NCBI RefSeq assembly: GCF_900172375.1
Contig: NZ_FWFS01000007.1
Location: 180,397-244,396, forward strand
Source of the DNA: Aquimixticola soesokkakensis
Lineage (GTDB): Bacteria; Pseudomonadota; Alphaproteobacteria; Rhodobacterales; Rhodobacteraceae
Reading direction: 5' to 3'
DNA length: 64,000 nt
Positions 46,680-55,910 of the stretch are shown here, piece after piece. How positions within the stretch are numbered: position 1 is the stretch's first letter; every line of letters begins with the position of its first letter. The translations under genes and the position numbers were made by a program. The notes below the pieces were generated by a model. It did no database searches. It saw only the letters and a list, made by a program, of their open reading frames with translations, and was not told the origin of the DNA.

Positions 46680-47153
46680 TCAGTTGGTTTTGCGTTTTGG
46701 CAAAAACGGCAGCGGCAGGATGGGAACACCTTCCTCAAGCAGGGCACGGGCTTCCTGCGGTTTGGCTTCGCCCCAGATGGCGCGGGTCGGCGTGTCGCCC
46801 GCGTGCATCTTGCGCGCCTCGGCGGCAAAGCTGACCCCCACGTAATCGGAATTCTTCTCCACCTGTTCGCGCATCGCGGCAATCGCCTTTTCGGTCTCGT
46901 TTTGGGGGGCGCTGAGCGGCGTCTGTGGCCGAGCGGCGCCTGCGGGGGCCTCGTGCGACGGCGCGCGCGCATCGGCGGCGTCAGAAGATCCTTTGGCCAC
47001 ATTCGGCGCCATCAGCGTCTTTTGCACGGCTTTGTCGCCGCAGGTCGGGCAGCTTGTGTGCCCCGCTGCGTGTAGGGAATCAAAAGCCGCAGCGGATTGG
47101 AACCAGCTGTCGAAAATATGCGCGTTGGTGCATTTTAGCGTGTAGCGGATCAT
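46680..47153 (-). CDS. DUF1178 family protein
   Basis: This 157-residue protein starts MIRYTLKCTNAHIFDSWFQSA, with a Cys pair further on (CPTCGDKAVQKTLMAPNV), which together match the DUF1178 zinc-ribbon-like family of Rhodobacterales. The end (LPFLPKRKTN) is also typical. The function is unknown. It is 156 bp upstream of lysC and may be co-transcribed. The middle region SSDAADARAPSHEAPAGA is low complexity. Confidence 0.85.
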   Translation of the reverse strand: MIRYTLKCTNAHIFDSWFQSAAAFDSLHAAGHTSCPTCGDKAVQKTLMAPNVAKGSSDAADARAPSHEAPAGAARPQTPLSAPQNETEKAIAAMREQVEKNSDYVGVSFAAEARKMHAGDTPTRAIWGEAKPQEARALLEEGVPILPLPFLPKRKTN

Positions 47154-47264
47154 CGCAGGAACCAGCTTTCAAATCGGGCCAAAAGGAGTATGGCACATTA
47201 AGTCCTGCACCAAGGTAAAGACAATGCTTTCACACCCGATTGTGTCGCCAGCCTGCGACGGGCG

Positions 47265-47756
47265 CTATTTTAGCCCCAGACGCGCGGGGTCAAAGCGGGC
47301 GATGATCTGCGCCAGTTCGGGCTCGGCCACTTTGGAGGCGGCCTTTTTGACCGAGAACCATTTGCGCTTGCGCTGGCCCTCTTCGGGGAAATGCGTGGCC
47401 AGGCGACCGGCCTTGAGGGGAAAAATCGCCACCATGCAGGGCAGGGCGTGTTTGTCGTCGATATCCTTGACATAGGAATACAGCCCCACGCAGATCTGCG
47501 CGGTTTTGCCCGCCACGCCGGCCTCTTCCCACGCTTCGATCGCGGCGGCGCGGGCGGGGGTTTCATCCTTCATGGGCCAGCCTTTGGGAATGATCCAGCG
47601 TTTCTGGCCGCGCGAGGTCACCAGCATGACCTGCACTTTCCCGTCCTTGATGCGCCAGATCAACGCGCCAAACTGGGTGCGCACATCCCGCTTGGTATGG
47701 GCGGTGCGCGGGGTTGTGCGGCGCGGACTCTGCAGGGGCGGAGGCATCAGGCTCAT
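47265..47756 (-). CDS. NUDIX hydrolase
   Basis: This 163-residue protein has the Nudix box G-x5-E-x7-REUxEExGU, recognisable here as GWPMKDETPARAAAIEAWEEAGVAG. Relatives of this Rhodobacteraceae type resemble diadenosine or diphosphoinositol polyphosphate hydrolases (DIPP-like 'RWIIPKGWPMK'). The substrate cannot be assigned. It lies 111 bp upstream of the DUF1178 gene. Confidence 0.92.
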   Translation of the reverse strand: MSLMPPPLQSPRRTTPRTAHTKRDVRTQFGALIWRIKDGKVQVMLVTSRGQKRWIIPKGWPMKDETPARAAAIEAWEEAGVAGKTAQICVGLYSYVKDIDDKHALPCMVAIFPLKAGRLATHFPEEGQRKRKWFSVKKAASKVAEPELAQIIARFDPARLGLK

Positions 47757-47858
47757 GCGGGCGGGCTATCCAGAGGCGTGAGGGGGCGTTTGGCTGGATG
47801 CTAGCAAAGCCGATGCGGTGCGAAAACCCCGCATCTGGATTTCTCGCATCCCGCAGGG

Positions 47859-49154
47859 TCAGCCGCGCGGCGCGGCAAGATCGGACAGGCGCATCGCATC
47901 CGAAAGCGCGGCCCAAAAGGCGCCGGCTTTGAGGTTGGCGTTTTTCAAGGGCGCAAGCGCCATGCGGGCGTTCTGGGCCATGTCAGCCGCCTGAGCGGGG
48001 CTTTGGGCCAGCATCACCAGCGCTTCGGCAAGCTCGATCGTTGTGCGCACCTCAAGCGCGCCGCCCGCCGCATCCAGCGCGCCAAAGGCCTGTGCGTTGT
48101 TATCCACATGCGGCCCGTGCAGGATGGCGCTGTCGAAATCCGCAGGCTCGAAGGGGGTGTGCCCGCCGTTGTTGACCAGCGATCCGCCCAAAAAAGTGAT
48201 GCCCGCCAGCGTGAACCACAGGCCCATTTCCCCCAGGGTGTCGGCCAGATAGACTGGCGCGGTTGCGGGGTCTTCACCGCGCGAGCGCAGCGCATAGTCC
48301 AGTCCGCGATCCGTGATCAGCTTGGCAATCTGGGGGGCGCGCACCGCATGACGGGGGGCAAGGATCAGCTTGAGGTCGGGAATGCGGGTCAGAGCGTCCG
48401 CGAAAGCGTCCAGCACCAGCGCATCCTCCCCCTCATGGGTCGATCCCGCAAGCACCGTGTGCGAGCGGTGAAAGGCCGCGCGCAGCGGGCCCGTCTGGGC
48501 TTCGCCCGGGGCTTTGAGCGTCACGGCACTTTTGAGGTTCATCGCGGGGCCGATGAGGCGCTGGGGCACGCCAAGGTCGCGAAACCGTGCTTCGGAGGCA
48601 GTATCATTGGCGGCAAAATAGCTGACATTCGCGATGACCGAGCGCATCAGCGGCATCAGCTTTTTCCACCGCTGGGCGGATTTGTCCGAAATGCGCGCCC
48701 CCGCGATCAGCACGGGAATGCCGCGCGCGGCGCACATTGCAAAGCGGTTGGGCCAGATTTCGTTTTCCAGCGTCAGCAGGGCGTTGGGCTGCCATGCCGC
48801 CAGAAACCGGCGCAGCGCCAGACGGTGATCGAGCGGGGCAAGGCGGGTTTCGCACCGTTCCAGACCCCAGCTTGTCACGAGGTCGCGCCCGGAGACGGAA
48901 TTGGCGGTGACGATCAAGGACAGGCGCGGGCTGCGCGCCAGTGCCGTGCGCAGGATGGGTTCTGCCGCCTGCAATTCCCCGTTCGACGCCCCATGGACCC
49001 AAAGCACCGGTCCGCGGGGCACAAAGCTGTCGGCAGGATCGCCAAGCCGCTCGCGCAGCGTCTCGGTGGTTTCCTTGCCACGGCGCAGACGCAGGGCCGC
49101 ACTCACAGCCACGGGAAGGGTCGCAAGGGAAACAAGCAGGCGGTAGCTGAGCAC
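47859..49154 (-). CDS. waaA: 3-deoxy-D-manno-octulosonic acid (Kdo) transferase
   Basis: This 431-residue glycosyltransferase adds Kdo to lipid IVA during lipopolysaccharide core synthesis at the inner membrane. Family signs are LWVHGASNGELQAAEPIL (usually W.HaaSvGE), LTLENEIWPN, and GGSLVNNGGHTPFEPADFDSAILHGPH near the C terminus. I chose the GTG at 49154 (start VLSYRLLVSLATLPVAV, a membrane-anchoring segment) because AAAGG precedes it and the length fits the family; a GTG six codons upstream is also possible. Confidence 0.93.
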   Translation of the reverse strand: MLSYRLLVSLATLPVAVSAALRLRRGKETTETLRERLGDPADSFVPRGPVLWVHGASNGELQAAEPILRTALARSPRLSLIVTANSVSGRDLVTSWGLERCETRLAPLDHRLALRRFLAAWQPNALLTLENEIWPNRFAMCAARGIPVLIAGARISDKSAQRWKKLMPLMRSVIANVSYFAANDTASEARFRDLGVPQRLIGPAMNLKSAVTLKAPGEAQTGPLRAAFHRSHTVLAGSTHEGEDALVLDAFADALTRIPDLKLILAPRHAVRAPQIAKLITDRGLDYALRSRGEDPATAPVYLADTLGEMGLWFTLAGITFLGGSLVNNGGHTPFEPADFDSAILHGPHVDNNAQAFGALDAAGGALEVRTTIELAEALVMLAQSPAQAADMAQNARMALAPLKNANLKAGAFWAALSDAMRLSDLAAPRG

Positions 49155-49377
49155 GCGGGGCCTTTCTGACACAGTCGGGGTCGTGGCGGGACAAAACGGA
49201 TCGGCAACTGCATAGGCCGCGGGGCGGCGCTGCGCAAGAACTGTGCAGTGGCGCGGTGTCGCAGGCCTATGTGCGCGCCGCGGCGCTGCGCGGGTCAGGA
49301 TGCGATTGCACACGTTTCACGGAACCAATTTTGCCTGTATAGGTTCTGCTGCGACCTAACGCCCGAAAGTGCCCATT

Positions 49378-50427
49378 ATGAAATTGTTTTCCTGTCAAAT
49401 CTGCGGCCAGACTCTCTATTTTGAAAATGGCTCCTGCCTGTCTTGCGGTCACACTGTGGGGTTCTTGCCCGTCGAAGGGCGCATGGTGGCGGTTGATCCC
49501 AGCGGGGGCGGCTGGACCGTGGCGGGGACCCCCACAGAGGACAACGCGGCCCCACAGCAGTATAAATTCTGCAAAAACTGGGAGTTGTCGGCCTGCAACT
49601 GGCTTGTCGAGGATAAAGGCGACGGGGGGGAGTATTGCCACGCCTGCCGTCACAACCACATCGTGCCCGACCTGAGCAAAAAGGAAAACGTCAAACGCTG
49701 GCAAGCGATCGAGCGGGCCAAACGGCGTCTGATCTACACGCTGATGGAATTGGATCTGCCGGTGCCCATTTCGGGCGACCTGCCGCTGGTCTTTGACTTT
49801 CTGGCCGATGCGCCCTCGGGCAAACAGGCGATGACGGGGCACGCCAAGGGGCTGATCACCATCGCGCTGACGGAGGCCGACGATGCCCAGCGCGAAGAGC
49901 GCCGCCAGCGCATGGGCGAAGCCTATCGCACACTTTTGGGGCATTTCCGCCACGAAGTCGGGCATTATTACTGGGATTTTCTGCTGGCCGATGGCCCGAT
50001 GCTGGAGCGCTATCGCACGCTGTTTGGCGATGAGCGCGTCGATTACGGCGATGCGCTGGAGCGTCACTATAAAAACGGCGCGCCGGAAAACTGGGCGGCA
50101 AGTTTTGTGAGTGCCTACGCCACGATGCACCCTTGGGAAGATTGGGCGGAAACCTGGGCGCATTATCTGCATATGATCGACAGTCTGGAAACCGCGCTGG
50201 GCCATGGTGTGCCGCTGGCCGCACCGATTTTCGTCGGCCCGCTGACGCAGACCCCCGCCGAGAACCTGTTTGCGGCCTGGATTCCCTTGACGGTGACGCT
50301 CAATGCCATGTCGCGCTCGATGGGCGAGAGCGATCTCTACCCCTTCGTGCTGACGGCCCCCGTGCAGGAAAAACTGGCCTTTGTGCATGAGGTGGTGTCG
50401 ACACAAGGTCGCGGTTTCGCCGCCTGA
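49378..50427 (+). CDS. Putative zinc-binding metallopeptidase with zinc-ribbon N terminus
   Basis: This 349-residue cytoplasmic protein starts MKLFSCQICGQTLYFENGSCLSCGH, a zinc ribbon with Cys at 6, 9, 20 and 23, and a second Cys cluster (FCKNWELSACNWL and YCHACRHN). The metallopeptidase core is HEVGHYYWD (His192, Glu193, His196), followed by EDWAETWAHYLHMIDSLETAL with a possible third ligand. It matches a conserved family often annotated as zinc-binding metallopeptidase. The substrate is unknown. The start at the second Met, after the GTG, is the family start. Confidence 0.85.
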   Translation: MKLFSCQICGQTLYFENGSCLSCGHTVGFLPVEGRMVAVDPSGGGWTVAGTPTEDNAAPQQYKFCKNWELSACNWLVEDKGDGGEYCHACRHNHIVPDLSKKENVKRWQAIERAKRRLIYTLMELDLPVPISGDLPLVFDFLADAPSGKQAMTGHAKGLITIALTEADDAQREERRQRMGEAYRTLLGHFRHEVGHYYWDFLLADGPMLERYRTLFGDERVDYGDALERHYKNGAPENWAASFVSAYATMHPWEDWAETWAHYLHMIDSLETALGHGVPLAAPIFVGPLTQTPAENLFAAWIPLTVTLNAMSRSMGESDLYPFVLTAPVQEKLAFVHEVVSTQGRGFAA

Positions 50428-50439
50428 CATTGGGGAAAC

Positions 50440-50476
50440 AAAAGCGGCCCGTTGCCAACTGGAACGGGCCGCTTTT
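50440..50476. terminator. Strong bidirectional terminator between the metallopeptidase and glgX
   Basis: A 14-bp perfect stem (AAAAGCGGCCCGTT with AACGGGCCGCTTTT) and a 9-base loop fill the 64-bp gap. Flanking A and T runs make it suitable for both directions. Confidence 0.92.
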
Positions 50477-50491
50477 GCGAGACCGGGGCGT

Positions 50492-52618
50492 TTAGACCGT
50501 TTCGCGGGTCAGCACGAGCACCGACTGCCAAGGCAGGTCCAGCGTCCCTGTGTCGATCGTTTCCGCACAGGCAACATCGGCGCGGCTGGTGTCCAGATGC
50601 AGCACCCATTTCAAGCCCGCCTCGCAGGGGGGCAGGACGAAAGGCCCCTCGTCGCCCGCATTGAGGATGATCAGAATGTCCTCCTCAACCGCAGCACCAC
50701 TCGCGTCGCGCTCGGCGTCATGTTCCACCGCAAAGCACGACAGGCCCGCGTCCTGCCAGTCTTGGGGCGTCATTTCGCGGCCCTGCGGGTGGAACCAGCG
50801 GGTACCCAGCCGGTCGGGTTTGTCTTCGGCGTCATCTGCACTTTGCGCAAAGAAACGCGGGGCGAGCAGCGCCTTGTGGTCGCGGCGAAACGCCGAAAGG
50901 GCCGCGAAAGCGTCGGTCAGGGCAGGGCGCGCGCCGTCCCAATCGAGCCAGGTCAGCGCGTTGTCCTGACAGTAGGCATTGTTGTTGCCGTTCTGGGATT
51001 TACCCATTTCGTCGCCCGCCAGGATCATCGGCACGCCGTGGCTCATCATCAGGGTCGCCAGCATCGCTTTGACGCGACGTTCGCGTGAACCGTTGACGCC
51101 TGCGTCCTGCGTCGGCCCCTCGACGCCCATGTTGTCGGAGAGGTTGTGATCATGGCCGTCGCGGTTGTCCTCGCCGTTGGCGTCATTGTGTTTGTCGTTG
51201 TAGCTGACGGTATCCCACAGGGTGAAGCCGTCATGCGCGGCCAGAAAGTTGACCGAGGAGGTGGCGGGGCGGTGATCGTGGTTGAACTGCGTGGGCGATC
51301 CGAGCAGGCGCTGGCTGACGCGCGGCACCTGCGCGTCCTTGCGCCGCCAAAAGGCGCGCATGTCATCGCGGGCCTTGTCGTTCCATTCCCGAAACGGCCA
51401 GGGGAAGCCGCCGACCTGATAGCCGCCATCGCCGATGTCCCAGGGTTCGGCGATCAGCTTGATGCCCGCCAGCACGGGGTCCTGGCGGATGGCATTGAAA
51501 AACGCGCCTTCGCGGTCAAAGCCGGTGGGCTCGCGGCCCAAAGTCGAGGCCAGATCAAAGCGAAAGCCATCGACATGCATGACTTCGACCCAGTAGCGCA
51601 GGCTGTCCATCACCATGCGCAGCACCATCGGATGCGCCACGTTCAGCGTGTTGCCGCAGCCCGTGGTGTCGTAGCAATGCCGCTTGTCGTCGCCGTGCAG
51701 ATAGTAGGCCGCGTTGTCGATCCCTTTGAACGACAGGGTCGGGCCCAGTTCGTTGCCCTCGGCGGTATGGTTGTAAACCACGTCGAGGATGACTTCGATT
51801 CCCGCCGCGTGAAAGCGTTTGATCGCGGCTTTGACTTCGCGGATATCCTCGCTCGCAAGATAGCCGCGGTTGGGCGCGAAAAAGCCAAGCGTGTTGTAGC
51901 CCCAGTAGTTGGACAGGTTCTTTTCGACCAGATAGTGGTCTTGCACCATCGTGTGGATCGGCAGCAATTCGATCGCCGTCACCCCGATGCGGTGCAGATG
52001 TTCGATCACAGGGTCCGAGGCCAGCCCCGCAAAGGTGCCCCGATCGGCTTTGACGACCTTGGGGTGCAGTTGCGTGAGGCCTTTGACATGCGCCTCGTAG
52101 ATCAGCGTGTCCGACCAGTCGTGGCGCAGAATGTCGTCGGCGTCCCAATCGTAGACCGAAGAGGTCACGACCGCCTTGGGCATGAAAGCGGCGCTGTCGC
52201 GCGTGTCGATCTCAAGGTCGGAGCCACCCACCGGATAGCCATACAGCGCATCATCCCATTTCAGATAGCCGCGCATGGATTTGGCATAGGGATCAAGCAA
52301 CAGCTTGGCGGGATTGAACCGATGACCGTTTTGGGGGTCGAACGGCCCGTGCACACGGTAGCCATAGGCCTGTCCCGCTTTCACATCCGGCAGATACCCG
52401 TGCCAGATGCCGCCCTCCATCAAGGGCAAATCGACGCTATGCGTCTGGGTCACGCCGCTGTCGTCGAACAGGCAGAGTTCGACCCGCTCGGCAGCACCGG
52501 AATAAAGGGCGAAATTGGTTCCCGTGTCATCGGGCGTCGCCCCGAGGACATCGGACCGCGAGGCCGACAGATCAAAGGCGGGGATCGAGGCGGAAGACGC
52601 AAGTGCAGTGTCTTTCAT
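50492..52618 (-). CDS. glgX: Glycogen debranching enzyme
   Basis: This 708-residue GH13 enzyme hydrolyses alpha-1,6 branches of phosphorylase-limited glycogen. Conserved GH13 elements are IEVILDVVYNHTAEG (region I), VDGFRFDLASTLGRE (region II, nucleophile Asp), LIAEPWDIGDGGYQVG (acid Glu) and FLAAHDGFTLWDTVSYNDKHN (region IV). An N-terminal CBM48 domain covers about residues 20-120. No other glg genes are in the window. The start is ambiguous between 52627 (GTG) and 52618 (ATG); I chose the ATG. Confidence 0.94.
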   Translation of the reverse strand: MKDTALASSASIPAFDLSASRSDVLGATPDDTGTNFALYSGAAERVELCLFDDSGVTQTHSVDLPLMEGGIWHGYLPDVKAGQAYGYRVHGPFDPQNGHRFNPAKLLLDPYAKSMRGYLKWDDALYGYPVGGSDLEIDTRDSAAFMPKAVVTSSVYDWDADDILRHDWSDTLIYEAHVKGLTQLHPKVVKADRGTFAGLASDPVIEHLHRIGVTAIELLPIHTMVQDHYLVEKNLSNYWGYNTLGFFAPNRGYLASEDIREVKAAIKRFHAAGIEVILDVVYNHTAEGNELGPTLSFKGIDNAAYYLHGDDKRHCYDTTGCGNTLNVAHPMVLRMVMDSLRYWVEVMHVDGFRFDLASTLGREPTGFDREGAFFNAIRQDPVLAGIKLIAEPWDIGDGGYQVGGFPWPFREWNDKARDDMRAFWRRKDAQVPRVSQRLLGSPTQFNHDHRPATSSVNFLAAHDGFTLWDTVSYNDKHNDANGEDNRDGHDHNLSDNMGVEGPTQDAGVNGSRERRVKAMLATLMMSHGVPMILAGDEMGKSQNGNNNAYCQDNALTWLDWDGARPALTDAFAALSAFRRDHKALLAPRFFAQSADDAEDKPDRLGTRWFHPQGREMTPQDWQDAGLSCFAVEHDAERDASGAAVEEDILIILNAGDEGPFVLPPCEAGLKWVLHLDTSRADVACAETIDTGTLDLPWQSVLVLTRETV

Positions 52619-53074
52619 AGCGCTCACTCATGTTGGAGGGATGCCGAACCGGAAGGCGAGGTCGTGGCAGAGATGAAGCGCAACGCGGATCGGGCGCTTC
52701 AGTTCCGCCGCAGTGCGGCATCAATCCCGTATGGCTGCGCCTTTGGGGGCGACTTGTCAAATACCGATTGCGCTTGAGTGACAATACCCGCCGCCAACAG
52801 CTGCGCTGGCCGGGAGCCTCAAAGGGCCGGCGTGCCTGTTTGAGACGCGCCTGTTTGGGGCGGGCATGTTTGTGCAGAACCTGCCCGCAGTGTCACGCGC
52901 GCCTCGCAGGAGTTTGAAACTTTGTGAAACGGGCTGGAACTTTTCGCGCCGCCGCGGTGTTAGTGTCACAGCGGGACTGCCCGCAGTTTCAAGTATCAGC
53001 AGCACGGTTCTGCTCTGGCCGCGCTCGAAACCCTGTGTTTCTTGCGCTTGGCCCACTCAAACATTGGAGGTTGG
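52619..53074. other. 456-bp intergenic region between glgX and the PQQ dehydrogenase locus
   Basis: This region contains divergent promoter space for glgX and the membrane anchor gene. It is high in GC with two near-copies of GCGCCTGTTTGxG around 52830-52870. I see no tRNA, terminator or recognisable small gene. A TTGGAGG ribosome site sits at the right end before 53075. Confidence 0.5.
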
Positions 53075-53446
53075 ATGTCCGTTTCCGACACGCGCGCGCC
53101 CGTCACAGGCGCGATTATCGTCCTGGCAGGAGGCCTCGGCGGTCTTGCTGTTTCCATTTACAATTATGTCACGCCGCTGACGGGGATCACGGGAACGCCG
53201 GGCGCGATGCTGGTGATCGTGTCCTGCGCGCTGCTGGTGCTCGATGCGATTTTGCTGATGGCGCTGTCGGGCCATGGCGCGCGGGCATTCTGGCGGGTTC
53301 TCGGGTTTCTGGGGGTCTTTGGGACCATCGCAGCGGCAGTGTTTTTGCACGCGTGGTGGTTGATCGCGGCAATGGTGGTTGTGTTCATCGGCCTTGTGGC
53401 GGACGCGATGCTGTCCGCGCCGACCTCGAAAGGAGTGATCGCATGA
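53075..53446 (+). CDS. Four-helix membrane protein, likely anchor for the PQQ dehydrogenase
   Basis: This 123-residue protein has four membrane helices: GAIIVLAGGLGGLAVSIYNYV, MLVIVSCALLVLDAILLMAL, FWRVLGFLGVFGTIAAAVFL and WWLIAAMVVVFIGLVADAML. Its size and helix count resemble the N-terminal membrane domain of E. coli-type glucose dehydrogenase (Gcd). The ATGA overlap with the next gene couples both. A role as quinone-contacting anchor is inferred from this arrangement. Ribosome site GGAGG. Confidence 0.7.
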   Translation: MSVSDTRAPVTGAIIVLAGGLGGLAVSIYNYVTPLTGITGTPGAMLVIVSCALLVLDAILLMALSGHGARAFWRVLGFLGVFGTIAAAVFLHAWWLIAAMVVVFIGLVADAMLSAPTSKGVIA

Positions 53447-55824
53447 GGGATTTGATGCTCCACGCCCGCGCGCCCAAAGCGGTCTCTGCCTTGGCTTTGG
53501 CCGCCGCTCTATCCACGCCTTTGGGCGCGCTCGCACAAGAGGCCGCGCCCCCAACCGAGACGCCCGTTCAGGCTCCGGTTCAGGCCCAGACCGACGCCCA
53601 GACCGACGCCCAGACCGATGCACAGAGCGATACCGCGACCTTTGGTACGAATGATGCCAATGGCACCGAGGTCAGCGATCAGGCCGCGGCCCAGTCGGGC
53701 GAGGGGGCGGTAATGCCCCTGAGTGATGCCCAAACCACCCCTGAGGGCGAAACCGTGACACCCGCGCCTGAGGCCCAAGTGCCTGAGGCCCAAGTGCCTG
53801 ACGCCCAAGCGCCTGACGCCCAAGCGCCTGACGCCCAAGCGCCTGACGCCCAAGTGCAAGGCGACGCAGGGCCCGAGGCAGACAGTCAAAGCCAGAACGC
53901 CGCCGACGGCGAACCGGCAGAAGACCCCGAAGCTGCGCCCGCAAGCGACCCGGCGGTTGCCGCCGGACCGATACCGCTGGTGCCCCAAACCGCGACGTGG
54001 AATTCGTTTCACGGGCAGCTCAATGGCCAGAAATATTCGCCCCTGACCCAGATCACCACCGACAACGTCGGTCAGCTGGAAAAAGTCTGGGACATCCATA
54101 CGGGCGATGTGTCGGACGGGTCGGGCGGGCTTCCCGAGACCGTCTGGTCCGCGACGCCGATTTTCGCCAATGACACGCTGTATATCGGCACGCCGTTTTA
54201 CCGCGTTCTGGCCCTTGATCCGGCAACAGGCGCGGAAAAATGGCACTTCAATTCCGACAGCGCGCTTGAGGCGCTCACCCAGCCTGCGCTGAAAAACCGT
54301 GGCGTGGCCTATTGGGAAGCTGACAATCCGGTTGCGGGCGAAGCCTGCCAGAAGATCGTCTACCTCGGCACGATGGATGCACAGCTTTTCGCGCTGGATG
54401 CCGACACGGGCGAGATGTGCGAAGGCTTTGCCAACAACGGTGTGCTTGACGTGAACCAGTGGAACACGACGAACGCCCGCTTTCCGTTTTCCGTGCTGCA
54501 GCCGCCTACCGTATCGGGCAACCATGTGATCATGGGCTGGGCGGGCAAGGATTGGGAATACGCCGAAGCCCCTCCGGGCGCCGTGTTTTCCGTCGATGCG
54601 CAGACGGGCGCGTTGCAATGGTCGTTCGAAAGCCTGCCCGAAGACATCCGCGAGAAAACCGGCACGGCGAATGTATGGACGGCCATGTCCGTGGATGAGG
54701 AACTGGGCATGGTCTACCTGCCTGTCGCCTCGCCCTCGCCCAACTATTGGGGCGGCAACCGCACCGAGCCGATCCCGCTGGCGACCTCCACCACAGCCCT
54801 TGATATCGAGACCGGCGAAGTCATCTGGTCGCGCCAGTGGGTGCATCACGACATCTGGGATTACGACATCAATTCCGCGCCGACGCTGATGGATATCACC
54901 GTTGACGGCGAGGACATTCCCGCGCTCCTTCAAGCGAGCAAAATGGCCTTCCTCTTTGCGGTGAACCGCGAGACGGGCGAAGACATCTGGCCGATCGAGG
55001 AACGCCCCGTCCCGCAGGGCAACGTGGCGGGCGAGGTCTATTCCCCGACACAGCCGTTCCCGACGAAACCCGCGCCGCTGCTTGATCAGTCGGTGAAACC
55101 CGAAATCTGGAAACTTGCGGATATCGTCGGGTTCGGGTCCTGTTCCAAGCTCTGGGACAATCTGGCCTATGACGGCATGTATTCGCCCCCCACCACCGAG
55201 GGCGCGGGTGTGCTTACCTATCCCGACAGTGCGGGCGGGGTGCAATGGGGCGGCGTTGCCTTTGACCCCGAAAGCCAGACGGCGGTCGTGAATACCTCGC
55301 ATATCGTGCAGTACATCAAACTCTACGATCGCGAGGATTACGACGCACAATCGGGCGGTTCGGGCAATGAGAACGGCTTTTACCCGCAAGAGGGCGCGCC
55401 GTTCGGCATGTCGCTGGAAGTGGCGGAAAACTGGCTGGGGATGCCCTGCTGGAAAGCGCCCTACGGGGAACTGGTCGCGCTGGATATGCATACGGGCGAT
55501 GTGAAATGGCGCAAACCGCTGGGATCGTCGCAGAAATACGGCTTTTACATGCCCGAAAGCATGGGTTCGCCCACCATTGGCGGCCCTGCGATCACCGCTG
55601 GTGGCGTGATCTTCATCGGCGCGACGATGGACGCCAAAGTGCGTGCCTATGCGCTCGAAACCGGCGAGGAGCTGTGGTCCGATATCGTCGAAGCGCCCGC
55701 CGTGGCCAACCCTGCGATCTACGAATACGAGGGACGCCAGTATGTGGCCTTCGTGGCCGGGGGCAATTCGATCCTCAAGGATCAGGTGGGGGATCAGGTG
55801 GCGGTCTACGCGCTGCCAGAATAG
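53443..55824 (+). CDS. PQQ-dependent dehydrogenase, glucose/quinate/shikimate group, no own membrane domain
   Basis: This 793-residue periplasmic quinoprotein begins with a signal peptide (residues 1-31, ALAAALSTPLGALAQ). A low-complexity linker follows (about 33-180), with QTDA repeats at 49-62 and (P-[DE]-A-Q-[AV])n repeats at 108-138. The catalytic eight-bladed propeller starts near WNSFHGQLNGQKYSPLTQI. Family signs are KNRGVAYWEA, WVHHDIWDYDINSAPTLMDI, and GGPAITAGGVIFIGATMDAKVRAY. E. coli Gcd joins its membrane helices directly to this domain; here they are a separate coupled gene. PQQ synthesis genes are not in the window. Substrate uncertain. Confidence 0.9.
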   Translation: MRDLMLHARAPKAVSALALAAALSTPLGALAQEAAPPTETPVQAPVQAQTDAQTDAQTDAQSDTATFGTNDANGTEVSDQAAAQSGEGAVMPLSDAQTTPEGETVTPAPEAQVPEAQVPDAQAPDAQAPDAQAPDAQVQGDAGPEADSQSQNAADGEPAEDPEAAPASDPAVAAGPIPLVPQTATWNSFHGQLNGQKYSPLTQITTDNVGQLEKVWDIHTGDVSDGSGGLPETVWSATPIFANDTLYIGTPFYRVLALDPATGAEKWHFNSDSALEALTQPALKNRGVAYWEADNPVAGEACQKIVYLGTMDAQLFALDADTGEMCEGFANNGVLDVNQWNTTNARFPFSVLQPPTVSGNHVIMGWAGKDWEYAEAPPGAVFSVDAQTGALQWSFESLPEDIREKTGTANVWTAMSVDEELGMVYLPVASPSPNYWGGNRTEPIPLATSTTALDIETGEVIWSRQWVHHDIWDYDINSAPTLMDITVDGEDIPALLQASKMAFLFAVNRETGEDIWPIEERPVPQGNVAGEVYSPTQPFPTKPAPLLDQSVKPEIWKLADIVGFGSCSKLWDNLAYDGMYSPPTTEGAGVLTYPDSAGGVQWGGVAFDPESQTAVVNTSHIVQYIKLYDREDYDAQSGGSGNENGFYPQEGAPFGMSLEVAENWLGMPCWKAPYGELVALDMHTGDVKWRKPLGSSQKYGFYMPESMGSPTIGGPAITAGGVIFIGATMDAKVRAYALETGEELWSDIVEAPAVANPAIYEYEGRQYVAFVAGGNSILKDQVGDQVAVYALPE

Positions 55825-55846
55825 GCCAGGACCAGAATAGGCCAGG
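55816..55846. repeat. Duplicated 3' end of the PQQ dehydrogenase gene
   Basis: CCAGAATAGGCCAGGA at 55816-55831, which includes the last codons and TAG stop, is repeated directly at 55832-55846. The second copy lies downstream of the stop. It looks like a recent slippage duplication. Confidence 0.8.
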
Positions 55847-55867
55847 CTTGGTTTGAACCCTGACACA

Positions 55868-55895
55868 GGCCCCCGGATTTTCGGGGGCCTTTTTT
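55868..55895 (+). terminator. Rho-independent terminator after the PQQ dehydrogenase gene
   Basis: AGGCCCCCG pairs with CGGGGGCCT around ATTTT-like loop bases and is followed by TTTTTT. It ends transcription 45 bp after the gene stop and sits in the convergent gap with the binding-protein gene. Confidence 0.9.
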
Positions 55896-55910
55896 GGGGC
55901 CATTTTGATG

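Noticed and set aside
53509..55866. Minus-strand open frame of nearly 800 codons over the PQQ dehydrogenase
   Set aside because: Antisense shadow; the repeats in it are the mirror of the linker repeats in the real gene.
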